Both the position numbers and the translations under genes were made by a program. Below are positions 1 through 8,165 of a DNA stretch of 56,938 bases, one piece after another (positions within the stretch are counted from its first letter, which is position 1; the number at the start of each line of letters is the position of its first letter). The notes beneath the pieces were generated by a model, which saw nothing but the letters and a program-made list of their open reading frames with translations, did not search any database and was not told the DNA's origin. Source of the stretch: an uncultured Treponema sp. (lineage in GTDB: Bacteria; Spirochaetota; Spirochaetia; Treponematales; Treponemataceae); NCBI GenBank assembly GCA_934667505.1, contig CAKULY010000012.1:1-56938 (forward strand), in the 5' to 3' direction.

Positions 1-518
1 TTGAAGTTCCAAGCGATGTTGTTCCGTTCGAGCAGCGTCCTTGGATGAAATGCGCTGAAATCACCGACAAGGTTATCGAGGCAATCAAGAGCGGAAAGTA
101 CGACCACATCAGACTGAACTACCCGAACGGCGACATGGTCGGACACACCGGCGTATTCAACGCGGTAGTCTGCTCAATGGAAGGCATGGATCTTCAGCTT
201 GGTCGTCTTAAGGCAGCAATTGAAGAAGCCGGCGGAATTATGTGCATTACAGCTGATCACGGAAACTCAGACGATATGTACGAGCACGCAAAGGACGGCA
301 GCGTAAAGAAAGACAAGGACGGAGAGCCAAAGGCAAAGACATCGCACTCGCTCAACCCTGTACCGGGAATCATCTATGACCCTGAATACAAGGGCGAATA
401 CGACAACACCAAGCTCAACGACGGACTTGGAATCTCATCTTGGCCTGCAACAATAATGAACCTTATGGGCTATGTTCCGCCGACAGACTACGACAAGAGC
501 ATGATAAACTTGAAGTAA
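1..518 (+). CDS. gpmI: 2,3-bisphosphoglycerate-independent phosphoglycerate mutase (3' part)
   Basis: This is the C-terminal part of the cofactor-independent phosphoglycerate mutase, which interconverts 3- and 2-phosphoglycerate in glycolysis. The reading frame is open from base 3, so the gene begins upstream of the window. Visible family motifs are NYPNGDMVGHTG, TADHGNSD and KTSHSLNPVP, which carry the Asp and His ligands of the two-metal (usually Mn) phosphatase-like site. The gene is richer in C-ending codons than its neighbours, as expected for a strongly expressed glycolytic gene. It is followed by an intrinsic terminator at 608-641. The family assignment is secure; only the missing N-terminus is unknown. 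Confidence 0.95.
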   Translation, partial: EVPSDVVPFEQRPWMKCAEITDKVIEAIKSGKYDHIRLNYPNGDMVGHTGVFNAVVCSMEGMDLQLGRLKAAIEEAGGIMCITADHGNSDDMYEHAKDGSVKKDKDGEPKAKTSHSLNPVPGIIYDPEYKGEYDNTKLNDGLGISSWPATIMNLMGYVPPTDYDKSMINLK

Positions 519-531
519 ACGCAAATAAAGT

Positions 532-595
532 GTCATTGCCGGACTTGTTCCGGCAATCCATTTGTAAAGGTTTTCGCATCAAGTGCGGAAATGAC
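532..595. repeat. diverged palindromic repeat, relative of the 131-bp element
   Basis: A stem of ATTGCCGGA / TCCGGCAAT (535-543 and 549-557) with loop CTTGT is followed by an imperfect second hairpin (about 571-590), and the unit is bounded by GTCAT and ATGAC. The order of parts (GTCAT, hairpin, spacer, hairpin, ATGAC) matches the core of the 131-bp repeats in this window, so this is probably an older or distinct member of the same class. Confidence 0.5.
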
Positions 596-607
596 AAGAT
601 AAAGCAA

Positions 608-641
608 AAATGGCATTCCTTTTGGGATGCCATTTCTTTTT
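608..641 (+). terminator. intrinsic terminator of gpmI
   Basis: A 12-bp stem (608-619 with 624-635, one G-T pair) encloses a 4-base loop and runs into a T-rich tract. It lies about 90 bases after the gpmI stop codon. Confidence 0.8.
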
Positions 642-649
642 AGAGAGAT

Positions 650-780
650 GGGGATGTCTAATAAGTTCTAAATGTCATTGTCGTACTTGATACAACAATC
701 TCTAAATGATTGCAATATATGCATTTAGATTTTCGGGTCAAGCCCGAAAATGACAGAAAAGATACTTTTGGGACAGCCCC
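650..780. repeat. 131-bp triple-hairpin repeat (MITE-like), copy 1
   Basis: The ends are inverted (GGGGATGTC at the left, GACAGCCCC at the right). Inside lie three hairpins: ATTGTCGTA/TACaACAAT (677-699), TCTAAATG/CATTTAGA (701-729) and ATTTTCGGG/CCCGAAAAT (729-751). Copies of identical length occur at 3920-4050 and 7326-7456 in the opposite orientation, and a fourth starts at 56863. There is no coding capacity. The termini resemble insertion-sequence ends, so a non-autonomous element is the likely nature (inference). Confidence 0.85.
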
Positions 781-795
781 TTTTTTTAATCTTCA

Positions 796-1599
796 CTATT
801 GCAGTAGCATTTGGTCGTTTGTTAAAGTTTGTTTTTTTATTTGGCGGAATTTTTCAACAATATCTTCCATAGTTAGTTTTTCTTTTTCTTCTTTTGGAAT
901 ATCCAAAATAATTTCTCCGCCGTCCATCATTAAAAGTCTAGTTCCGTAGTTTAGAGCGTGCTGCATATTGTGAGTTACCATCATGACTGTTAGATTGTAT
1001 TCTTGCGCAAACTTTTTGGTAAGTTCCATTATTATTGCGGCATTTGTTGGATCGAGGGCAGCTGTGTGTTCATCAAGCAAAAGAAGAGATGGTTTTGACA
1101 TTACCGCCATAAGAAGCGTTAATGCCTGTCTCTGTCCGCCAGAAAATTGTTCTACGTTGTCGCGAAGTCTATTTTCAAGTCCCATGTTCAAAACCGAAAG
1201 CTGTTCCTTAAAATATTTTCGCATTTTGTTGTTCAAACTTATTTTTAATCCTTTAAAGCCTTTTTTATGGGCGATTATCATATTGTCTTCTAGGGTCATT
1301 TTTCCTGCAGTTCCCAAAAGCGGATTTTGAAAAATTCTGCCTATGTAATTTGCCCGTTTATATTCTTTGTCGCGAGTGATGTCTTTTATTCCATTTTTTG
1401 TGGTTAATTCGATTGTTCCAGAAGTAGGCGTGTAACTTCCTGCAATAACGTTGTAAAGAGTTGATTTTCCGGCTCCATTGCTTCCAATAACAGTTATAAA
1501 GTCGCCAGAATTTATTTTTAAGTTTATGTCTTTTAGGGCGTGGTTTTCGTCTGGAGTTCCTTTATTAAAAAACATATTTATATTCTTCAGTGTAAGCAT
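796..1599 (-). CDS. ABC importer ATP-binding protein (TrpZ-like)
   Basis: This is the ATPase of an ABC importer, 267 residues, the usual length for a single nucleotide-binding domain. Visible motifs are Walker A GSNGAGKST (about residues 39-47), the signature FSGGQRQALTL and Walker B LLLLDEHTAALD followed by a switch His (MMVTHN). It lies 5 bases downstream of the permease at 1605-2522 and shares its strand with the binding protein at 2776-3765, so the three form one transport unit. The family (PF04392-type binding protein with a BPD_transp_2-type permease) includes streptococcal TrpXYZ, which takes up tryptophan. The substrate here cannot be read from sequence. Confidence 0.9.
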   Translation of the reverse strand: MLTLKNINMFFNKGTPDENHALKDINLKINSGDFITVIGSNGAGKSTLYNVIAGSYTPTSGTIELTTKNGIKDITRDKEYKRANYIGRIFQNPLLGTAGKMTLEDNMIIAHKKGFKGLKISLNNKMRKYFKEQLSVLNMGLENRLRDNVEQFSGGQRQALTLLMAVMSKPSLLLLDEHTAALDPTNAAIIMELTKKFAQEYNLTVMMVTHNMQHALNYGTRLLMMDGGEIILDIPKEEKEKLTMEDIVEKFRQIKKQTLTNDQMLLQ

Positions 1600-1604
1600 T
1601 TATT

Positions 1605-2522
1605 TTATTCCTTTTTTAGAGTTGCTTTTTTTTTTAGGCTTGATAGAAGATTTGTTCTTGAAAGTGTAAGGCAAAGTATTATTAAAATGCCTGTTGCCAA
1701 TTTTAAGTCGTTTGGCGTCATGTGAATTTTGTAGCCGTAAGTTCTAGCAAGAACCATAAGCGCTCTGTAGATAACTGAGCCAAGAAGAACACGCGCCGTT
1801 TGAAGCGATATTTTATTCGATTTTAAAATAAATTCTCCAAGCATTAAGGATGCAAGTCCGCTGACAACAACACCTGTTCCCATTCCAACATCTGCAAAAC
1901 CGTTGTACATTGCTGCGAACGCGCCTGCAAGGGCTGCTAGTCCGTTTCCGGCACAAATACCAATTCCTCGTACAATATTTGGATTAATTCCTTGCGATAT
2001 AATAAGTTGCGGATTTGCGCCCAACGCTCCCATTGTAAGACCTAAATCTGTGTGGTAGAACAAATCCATAAGTCCTTTTAAGGCGAGCACAAAAATAAAA
2101 AGAAATAAAAGAATTGAAAGATTTGAATCTACCGTAGGAAAGTGGTCGTAGCAAAAATCGCTTAATTTTGAAAAAAAGTTTGGAACTTTTAATAGTGAAA
2201 TATTTGCTTTATTTGAACATATTCTAAGATTTACAGAATAAAGCATAGTCATAGTAAGAATTCCAGCCAAAAGATCTGGTATTTTAAATTTTGTGTATAT
2301 AAGAGTTGTTACAAGACCTGCTAAAATGCCTGCAAAGAAAGCTAAAAGCAGGGCAAATGGCAGGGCGATTCCATTGGAAAGGCAGACTGCAAGGACACAT
2401 GCTCCCATTGGAAAAGAGCCGTCTACAGTCATGTCGCAAAAGTTTAGAACTCTGAATGTTGAGAAAACTCCCAGCACCATTATTCCATAAATTAGACCTT
2501 CTATTACAATTGAACAAATCAT
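1605..2522 (-). CDS. ABC importer permease (TrpY-like)
   Basis: A 305-residue hydrophobic protein with about eight to nine predicted membrane spans. It has a LivH/RbsC-like permease character (N-terminal VFSTFRVLNFCDMTVDGSF and a conserved GANPQLIISQGIN loop, which is the probable ATPase-coupling region). It sits directly upstream of the ATPase gene and downstream of the binding-protein gene, all on the minus strand. The 253-base gap between it and the binding-protein gene holds a large nested palindrome (2556-2757), which could reduce read-through and so adjust the ratio of binding protein to membrane parts (inference). Confidence 0.88.
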   Translation of the reverse strand: MICSIVIEGLIYGIMVLGVFSTFRVLNFCDMTVDGSFPMGACVLAVCLSNGIALPFALLLAFFAGILAGLVTTLIYTKFKIPDLLAGILTMTMLYSVNLRICSNKANISLLKVPNFFSKLSDFCYDHFPTVDSNLSILLFLFIFVLALKGLMDLFYHTDLGLTMGALGANPQLIISQGINPNIVRGIGICAGNGLAALAGAFAAMYNGFADVGMGTGVVVSGLASLMLGEFILKSNKISLQTARVLLGSVIYRALMVLARTYGYKIHMTPNDLKLATGILIILCLTLSRTNLLSSLKKKATLKKE

Positions 2523-2555
2523 TTAGTCCTGCCTGTAAAAATTATAAAGTTTAAT

Positions 2556-2757
2556 ATGGCAAAATTCGAGTTTTCTATAAACTATAAAAAAAATGCTTTC
2601 AGCGAATTTACAATTTGCTCAGATGGTTGTGCTCGCGTTTCACTTGGGCTGGTTTGGGTTGCTGCGCAACCTTAGTCGTTCTTATCGCACAAAATCTTCG
2701 CAAATTGTAAATTCGCTTACGCTTTTATTGTTTTCCTAAAAACTCGAATTTTGCCAT
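2556..2757. repeat. about 200-bp nested palindrome
   Basis: Outer arms are a perfect 19-bp inverted repeat (2556-2574 with 2739-2757, beginning ATGGCAAAATTCGAG). Inner arms are a perfect 18-bp inverted repeat (2601-2618 with 2700-2717, AGCGAATTTACAATTTGC). The centre is a GGTTGC-TGC-GCAACC hairpin (2657-2671). A second copy of the inner part lies in inverse orientation at 7217-7325 and a weaker relative around 25152-25200, so this is an interspersed family rather than a unique site. Confidence 0.8.
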
Positions 2758-2775
2758 AATTTTAATAGCATTTTT

Positions 2776-3765
2776 CTATTTTGTAGTTAATTTTCCATTC
2801 TGGATAATCATGTTTGCTGTATCCAAATATTTTTTATCAAGTGTTATGTTGCAGTTTTTTGCAGCGTCTAGGTCAATAAGGAAATCTGTGTCAGAAGGAT
2901 CTGTCATAAATCTTACTGGAAGTTCCGAAGGTTTTGCTCCGTTCAAGATTTTTACAACCATTTCGCCAGTTGCAAGACCTGCTTTGTAGTAATTAAAACC
3001 GCTTGCCATAAAGATTCCGCCTTCTTTTGCGGCTGTAACATCACCTGAAAAAATAGGCTTTTTAGCTTTTCCAAATACGTCAACAAGAGAAGCTATTGCG
3101 CTAAAAACTGTATTATCTGTAGAAAGATAAATTCCATCTACGCGATTAACAAGCGCTTGGGCTGCTTGTTTTACTTCATCGGATTTAGTAATGCTTTGAG
3201 TAACAAGTTCTATGCCGGCTTCCTTGCAACCTTTTTGCACAAGAGCTAAAGCGCTTGAAGAGTTATCTTCGCTGCTTGTATAAATGTAACCCAATGTTTT
3301 AATCCCTGCAACTTCCTTAAAAAGTTTTATGTGCTGCTCAGTAGGAATCGCATCGCTCATTCCAGTAACGTTTCGTTCCCCGTGTTCAAGCGTTGAAACA
3401 AGACCTGCTCCCAGTGGGTCGGTTACAGTTCCAAAAACAACAGGAATATTTTTCAATGTTGTTGCCAAAGCTACCGCTACTGGAGTTGCAATTCCCACCG
3501 CAACATCAACTTTTTCCGCCTTATACTGATTTGCAATTTGAGCAGCAGTTCCAACATCGCCATTTGCGTTTTGCAAATCGTAAGTCGCATCAATTCCTGC
3601 GTCTTTGATTGCATCAATAACACCTTTTTCAATATCGTCAAGAGCTTGGTGCTGAACAATTTTTGCAATACCAATTTTTATTTTATGTTGTTTCTTTGGA
3701 GCAGCGAACGCTGTAGAAGAAGCCAATACCAAAAGAGCCGAAACGGCACTAATAATTTTTTTCAT
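2776..3765 (-). CDS. ABC importer periplasmic substrate-binding protein (TrpX-like, PF04392 type)
   Basis: A 329-residue secreted binding protein. The first 22 or so residues form a signal peptide (MKKI, hydrophobic core, cleavage near AFA-A). The mature part shows the two-lobed fold typical of PF04392: KIGIAKIVQHQALDDIEKG at the start, then GDVGTAAQIANQY, PVVFGTVTDPLGAGLV and PIFSGDVTAAKEGGIFMASG. It is the first gene of the importer unit and has a good upstream promoter (3803-3831) and an RBS (GGAGG, 7 bases before the ATG). Related proteins bind tryptophan or other small metabolites; the ligand here is not determinable. Confidence 0.9.
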   Translation of the reverse strand: MKKIISAVSALLVLASSTAFAAPKKQHKIKIGIAKIVQHQALDDIEKGVIDAIKDAGIDATYDLQNANGDVGTAAQIANQYKAEKVDVAVGIATPVAVALATTLKNIPVVFGTVTDPLGAGLVSTLEHGERNVTGMSDAIPTEQHIKLFKEVAGIKTLGYIYTSSEDNSSSALALVQKGCKEAGIELVTQSITKSDEVKQAAQALVNRVDGIYLSTDNTVFSAIASLVDVFGKAKKPIFSGDVTAAKEGGIFMASGFNYYKAGLATGEMVVKILNGAKPSELPVRFMTDPSDTDFLIDLDAAKNCNITLDKKYLDTANMIIQNGKLTTK

Positions 3766-3802
3766 AATATGCCTCCATAGTTTTTATGTTCTTATGTATA
3801 GA

Positions 3803-3831
3803 AACATACAGTTGTTTAAAATTTTTGTCAA
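3803..3831 (-). promoter_or_regulatory. sigma-70 type promoter of the ABC importer
   Basis: Read on the minus strand, TTGACA (3831-3826) is followed after 17 bases by TATGTT (3808-3803). A short inverted repeat, TGTAT-GTTTCT-ATACA, overlaps the -10 box and could be an operator (inference). Confidence 0.7.
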
Positions 3832-3919
3832 TAAGTTTAATGAAAAATTTAAAAAGAAAAGTTGGATTTTAAAATTTTTCTAAGATATATTTAATTTCGT
3901 CTTTTAATGTAAAGGAAAT

Positions 3920-4050
3920 GGGGATGTCCCAAAAGTATCTTTTCTGTCATTTTCGGGCTTGACCCGAAAATCTAAATGCATATATTGCAATCATTTAGAG
4001 ATTGTCGTATCAAGTACGACAATGACATTTAGAACTTATTAGACAGCCCC
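3920..4050. repeat. 131-bp triple-hairpin repeat (MITE-like), copy 2
   Basis: Same length and hairpin order as the copy at 650-780 but in inverse orientation, with ends GGGGATGTC and GACAGCCCC. It occupies most of the 373-base gap between the importer promoter and the MoxR gene. The rest of that gap holds the importer promoter; I see no clear promoter for the MoxR gene. Confidence 0.85.
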
Positions 4051-4138
4051 TAGATGCCTTTCTATTTAAAATTTGTGAAAAACACAACTTTCCCTTCCTA
4101 TAGTTTCTTTCCAAATTTTGTGCTAAACTTTCCTACAA

Positions 4139-5203
4139 ATGACAATAAACGCAGAACAGCTTCTTTTTATACTTGAAAATACTCCTCCGCAGCAAAATAT
4201 TATGCTTGTTGGCCGGCACGGAATTGGAAAATCTCAAATTCTTGAAGAATTTTTTCAAAAAAAAGGTTTTAAGGTAACGACTTTGTTTCTTGGCCAGATG
4301 AGCGACCCCGGCGACTTAATCGGTCTTCCAGAAAAAAATTCAAAAACTGGAAGAACTGATTTTATGCTCCCATACTGGTTTCCTGTTGACGAAAAACCTA
4401 TAGTCCTCTTTCTTGATGAATTGAACCGGGCTAGGCCAGAAGTCCTGCAAACTGTTATGGATTTAACCTTGAACCGAAAACTTGCAGGAAAAAGCCTTCC
4501 AAAAGGAAGCCGCATTATAAGCGCTGTGAATGGTGGTGATGAATATCAGCTTACAGATTTAGATCCCGCTCTTATAAGCCGTTTTAACATTTACGAATTT
4601 GCTCCTTCCGTTGAAGACTGGCTTTTCTGGGCAAACAAAAGCGGTGTGGATAGCCGCGTGGTTTCGTTCATAAAAGAAAATCCTGAATTTCTTGATTCTG
4701 CGGATTCTAATTTTGAAGCAGAACAGTTTGAAAGAGCTCCAGACCGAAGAAGCTGGGTTCGCGTAAGCGATGTTGTCTTAAAGTTTCCTGTTTTGGAATC
4801 GATTCATAAAGCTGTAATTTCTGGGATTGTTGGAAACCGCGCTACGAATGCGTTTTTTCAGTTTCTGCAAGATTCAATTCCAAGCGCAAGTCAAATCATG
4901 TTGAATGGAATTGGACTTTTCAAAAGTCAGCTTGAAAATCTTTCCTTGCCAGAATTTTCTAAATTAAACGAAAGTTTGTTTAGATTTATCGAATCTTGCG
5001 CATATTCTAGCGATTGCATTCAAAAAATTGCACATTCTCTTGAAGATTATTTTAATTTTTTGGCGGAAAAAAATCTAAAAGAAGTTCAGTCGCACTTTGT
5101 TTCGCTTTGCAACGGTTCTGTTTATCCAAAAACTTTGGTTTTCATAATGGAAAATATTCCTGATTTTTACAAAACGCTTTCAAATTTTTTAGAAGAAAAC
5201 TAG
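4139..5203 (+). CDS. MoxR-family AAA+ ATPase
   Basis: A 354-residue AAA+ ATPase of the MoxR group, chaperone-like ATPases that usually act with a VWA-domain partner on a third protein or complex. Visible are Walker A GRHGIGKS (25-32), Walker B VLFLDELNR (D93, E94), a sensor-1 Asn in the SAVNGGDEY segment and an SRF arginine-finger segment (about 150). The C-terminal half has no motif I recognise. The next gene, 20 bases downstream, encodes a VWA protein, the typical partner. No good Shine-Dalgarno is seen before the ATG. The client of the pair is unknown. Confidence 0.88.
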   Translation: MTINAEQLLFILENTPPQQNIMLVGRHGIGKSQILEEFFQKKGFKVTTLFLGQMSDPGDLIGLPEKNSKTGRTDFMLPYWFPVDEKPIVLFLDELNRARPEVLQTVMDLTLNRKLAGKSLPKGSRIISAVNGGDEYQLTDLDPALISRFNIYEFAPSVEDWLFWANKSGVDSRVVSFIKENPEFLDSADSNFEAEQFERAPDRRSWVRVSDVVLKFPVLESIHKAVISGIVGNRATNAFFQFLQDSIPSASQIMLNGIGLFKSQLENLSLPEFSKLNESLFRFIESCAYSSDCIQKIAHSLEDYFNFLAEKNLKEVQSHFVSLCNGSVYPKTLVFIMENIPDFYKTLSNFLEEN

Positions 5204-5223
5204 TTTCTTAAAAAGATTTCTAT

Positions 5224-6516
5224 ATGAATATTCTAGCAAATCTTGAAAAAATACGTTCTCAGTGGTTTTATACAGAACCTTTGCTTTTTTCGGCTGCGTG
5301 TACGCATAATTTTATGGAAAATAATTCTCTTTCTGTGCCTTTAAGAAGCGGCTGCATGAGAATTGAATTTTCTTCTGAACTTTGCAATGGTTTTAATCAA
5401 AAAGAACTTGAAGATTTGCTGAAAATCGAAATTTTTAGGATTTTGATGCAGCATCCCTACAAAAGAAAGCCGCTAAATGCAAAAGGAGGAATTCTTTCTC
5501 TTGCCAGCGACATTGTTCTTTATCAGGGAGGAATAAAACTTTCTTCTATTAATTCCGACCGTTTCTTGCAAGGTGTGGAGTATTTTAAGTTCCAGGCTAA
5601 GCGTTTTGAAATTGAGCAGTATCCTTTAGGAAAAAAATGGGAAGGCAGCGAAGAACTCAACTTTTTTAAGAGAAATCTTTGTGTTGACCATCGCTCTGGT
5701 ATTCTTGTTTTAAAAGATGTTCTTTCGTTTGAGCAGTGGTATCAAAAAATTAGTTTTCTTGTTGAGCAAACTTCAATTGCAGGCAGCCAAAACGTTGGAG
5801 CGTCTTCTAATGGGCAAAGTTTTTCGCTTCCTTCAGATGAAAGTTGTGAACTTTGGCAAGAAAATCCTGATGCGCAGAGCCTTCTTTCTATGCAGATTCA
5901 AAAAGCCCAAACAGATATGGGGTGGGGCGGTCTGTCTGGTGGAGAAATCCGCACTCTTGAAGAGCGATGCGATTTTTCTTTTGATTATCGCAGGGCTCTT
6001 TCGCGCTTTAGGCAGCGTGTTGTAAGTGCAAAACGTTCTCTTACGCGAATGCGTCCGAGCAGGCGATTCGGTTTTTCGCAAATGGGAAGCCGTTATGAAC
6101 GCAAAGCCAATGTTCTAATTGCGGTAGATGTTAGCGGTTCTATAACGGATTGCAGTTTTGAAAAGTTTTGTCATGCAGTAAAAAATTTCTTTTTTTTGGG
6201 AATTATCGAAAATATCGATTTGATTTTTTTTGACACGCAAGTAAAATTCAAAGAGCCAGTTCCTTTGAAAAAAAACATGAGATTAGATCAGGTGAATGGG
6301 CGTGGGGGAACAAATTTTCAGTGTGCTTTGGATTTTTTTCTGCAAAAAAAGGCGAAATACAGCGGGATGATAATTTTTACCGATGGCGAAGGCGAAAAAC
6401 CTTCTGCAAATGAAAAGATGAACGTGCTTTGGATTTTGGAAAGCCGCCTTTCTTATGAAAAATCAAAGCTGTGGATAAAATCGCTTCCAGGACACAACGC
6501 AACCTATCTGACTTAA
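5224..6516 (+). CDS. VWA-domain protein with DUF2201-like N-terminal region
   Basis: A 430-residue partner of the MoxR ATPase. The C-terminal third is a von Willebrand A domain with a complete MIDAS metal site: DVSGS (302-306), Thr363 in GGTNF and Asp387 in FTDGEG. The N-terminal half resembles the DUF2201 putative metallopeptidase region, including the MQHPYKR segment (75-81) and LASD (93-96). However, the HExxH-like zinc motif expected just before HP is degenerate (IEIFRILMQHP), so peptidase activity is doubtful. A basic stretch (about 265-290, rich in Arg and Lys) precedes the VWA domain. There is no signal peptide, so it is probably cytoplasmic. It is co-oriented with the MoxR gene and the unknown gene that follows. 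Confidence 0.85.
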   Translation: MNILANLEKIRSQWFYTEPLLFSAACTHNFMENNSLSVPLRSGCMRIEFSSELCNGFNQKELEDLLKIEIFRILMQHPYKRKPLNAKGGILSLASDIVLYQGGIKLSSINSDRFLQGVEYFKFQAKRFEIEQYPLGKKWEGSEELNFFKRNLCVDHRSGILVLKDVLSFEQWYQKISFLVEQTSIAGSQNVGASSNGQSFSLPSDESCELWQENPDAQSLLSMQIQKAQTDMGWGGLSGGEIRTLEERCDFSFDYRRALSRFRQRVVSAKRSLTRMRPSRRFGFSQMGSRYERKANVLIAVDVSGSITDCSFEKFCHAVKNFFFLGIIENIDLIFFDTQVKFKEPVPLKKNMRLDQVNGRGGTNFQCALDFFLQKKAKYSGMIIFTDGEGEKPSANEKMNVLWILESRLSYEKSKLWIKSLPGHNATYLT

Positions 6517-6532
6517 AAAATGAAGGGAAAAA

Positions 6533-7162
6533 ATGTTTGAACAGAAAAAAAATGACTTCTGGAAAGAAAAACTCGTTCTTATGCAAAGGCAAAACAGCCG
6601 CGCAGGATGCCCCTTGCAAGATATTGCATCTGTCTTGCACAAAATAGAGTTGATTTGCCTTGCTTGGCCTAGCATGAAAAGCCAAGTAGAAAGTTCTTCT
6701 TCATCTGTTAGCTGGGAGCTTTCTGCAAGCGAAGATTTTCATATCCGAGCTTTTTTTCAGCGGCAAACAAAACTTTCTTTTATGGGAAGAACCCAAACTG
6801 GTTTTGAAAAAATTGCGGACGCAAAGCTTGCAAACGACCCTTTTCCAGTTATTGAACATTTTTTAAGGCATTTCGATGAATATCAAGTTGAACTTTACCG
6901 GCTTGAGCAAAAAGCTCTGCGTCGCAATGCAAAAATAAAACTTGCGCGCGAGTTTATAAAAGCTTTTATGAATCAAAAGTCAAAGGAATACGGCAGCAAT
7001 TTTGAATGGCAAGTAAAAAATCCTGCAGAAAATCACTCTTTTGAAAATAAAGATTCTGAACCTGATTTTTTTACTGTTTTAATAGAAAAAAATGGTTGCA
7101 TTTTACAAAAAACTGTAAGCACGACCAATTTTATAAGCGAATTAAAAGAACTTTCTTTTTAA
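6533..7162 (+). CDS. unrecognised protein linked to MoxR-VWA genes
   Basis: A 209-residue soluble protein that I do not recognise. It begins 16 bases after the VWA stop with an RBS (AAGGGA) six bases before the ATG, so it is very likely co-transcribed. The middle (about 115-155) is rich in charged residues and predicted helical (EYQVELYRLEQKALRRN). There are no cysteine clusters, membrane spans or nucleotide motifs. Third genes beside MoxR-VWA pairs often encode the client or an accessory of the chaperone; that role is only a suggestion here. It is followed by the repeat-filled region 7163-7463. Confidence 0.75.
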   Translation: MFEQKKNDFWKEKLVLMQRQNSRAGCPLQDIASVLHKIELICLAWPSMKSQVESSSSSVSWELSASEDFHIRAFFQRQTKLSFMGRTQTGFEKIADAKLANDPFPVIEHFLRHFDEYQVELYRLEQKALRRNAKIKLAREFIKAFMNQKSKEYGSNFEWQVKNPAENHSFENKDSEPDFFTVLIEKNGCILQKTVSTTNFISELKELSF

Positions 7163-7216
7163 GTTTAACTTGCAGTTTTTTTAATAAGCCCAAACTTTAA
7201 GCTTTTAGAAAAACAA

Positions 7217-7325
7217 ATAAAAACGTAAGCGAATTTACAATTTGTGAAGATTTTGTGCGATAAGAACAATTACGGTTGCGAAGCAACCCAAATCAATTCA
7301 AACGAAGTGCGAGCACAACCATCTG
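7217..7325. repeat. second copy of the nested-palindrome repeat, interrupted
   Basis: Matches the reverse complement of about 2610-2725 over roughly 105 bases with scattered substitutions (shared blocks GCGAATTTACAATTTG, GATTTTGTGCGATAAGAAC and GCGAGCACAACCATCTG). The similarity stops exactly where the 131-bp repeat begins at 7326, so the newer element inserted into or truncated this older one. Confidence 0.75.
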
Positions 7326-7456
7326 GGGGATGTCCCAAAAGTATCTTTTCTGTCATTTTCGGGCTTGACCCGAAAATCTAAATGCATATATTGCAATCAT
7401 TTAGAGATTGTCGTATCAAGTACGACAATGACATTTAGAACTTATTAGACATCCCC
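7326..7456. repeat. 131-bp triple-hairpin repeat (MITE-like), copy 3
   Basis: Same length and orientation as copy 2, with the most symmetrical ends of the set (GGGGATGTC and GACATCCCC). It lies immediately downstream of the MoxR cluster and next to the stop codon of the convergent gene at 7464, inside the older repeat 7217-7325. Confidence 0.85.
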
Positions 7457-7463
7457 TAAGTTT

Positions 7464-8165
7464 TTATCTGCGTTTTCTTCCAAAAAGTCTTAAAAGATAT
7501 AAGAAAATATTTACAAAGTCCAAATATAATTCCAATGCGCCAATTATAGAAGCCTTGTTAAAAACTTCTGTATTTTGAGCTCTTTGGCTTACTACCAGCA
7601 TCTTCTTTGCGTCGTATGCTGTGCAGCCAGTAAAAACAACAACGCCCACAATTGAAATTATCCAGTCAAGTCTTTCTGACTTTAAAAATAAGTTCAAAAG
7701 AGAAGCGATAACAAGCCCTGTAATTGCCATAAAGAAAAATCTTCCAAAAGAAAGAATGTTTGCTTTAGAAAAAGTGCCGTAAATTGCCATCACTAAAAAC
7801 ATTGCTGCGCTTATAATGAATACAGTTGCAATTGACTGGATTTTATATACAAAAAATATGCTTGAAAGCGTCATTCCATTTAAAATTGAATACAAAATGA
7901 ACGCAACGGTTGCAGCTTTTGCAGAAATTTTATTGATTTTTGCCGAAAGCCAAATTACAACAACAATTTCAGCAATAGCAAGAATTAAATATCCAACTCC
8001 ATTGCCAAAAATTAAATTAAACAAAAACTGGCTTCTTACTGTAAAAAAAGCTACCGCCGCACTCAAAGCAAGTGCTAAAGTCATCCAGCCATAAACCTTT
8101 GCTAAAAAACGATTCTGCTCGCTTGCAACAGAAACTATTTTTTCAGAGTTTTCTAAATTTTCCAT
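7464..8165 (-). CDS. Bax inhibitor-1 / YccA family membrane protein
   Basis: A 233-residue integral membrane protein of the BI-1 (UPF0005) family. Seven hydrophobic spans are evident, beginning with VYGWMTLALALSAAVAFFTV and ending with a polar tail LYLLRLFGRKRR. Bacterial members such as YetJ are pH-sensitive calcium leak channels and YccA interacts with FtsH; which role applies here is not visible. An AAGGA site lies seven bases before the second of two in-frame ATGs (8165) and only one base before the first (8171), so I start it at 8165. It is convergent with the MoxR cluster. Confidence 0.9.
   Translation of the reverse strand: MENLENSEKIVSVASEQNRFLAKVYGWMTLALALSAAVAFFTVRSQFLFNLIFGNGVGYLILAIAEIVVVIWLSAKINKISAKAATVAFILYSILNGMTLSSIFFVYKIQSIATVFIISAAMFLVMAIYGTFSKANILSFGRFFFMAITGLVIASLLNLFLKSERLDWIISIVGVVVFTGCTAYDAKKMLVVSQRAQNTEVFNKASIIGALELYLDFVNIFLYLLRLFGRKRR

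Noticed and set aside
440..949. Short open frames at 440-643 and 710-949
   Set aside because: They overlap gpmI in another frame, palindromic repeats, or the antisense of the ABC ATPase gene; no family resemblance.
2523..2775. T-box or riboswitch for the TrpXYZ-like importer
   Set aside because: The region lies downstream of the binding-protein gene, is a symmetrical palindrome with copies elsewhere, and has no T-box sequence.
5224..5560. Active zinc metallopeptidase at the N-terminus of the VWA protein
   Set aside because: The HExxH-type motif is not intact around residues 66-78, so the region is only described as DUF2201-like.
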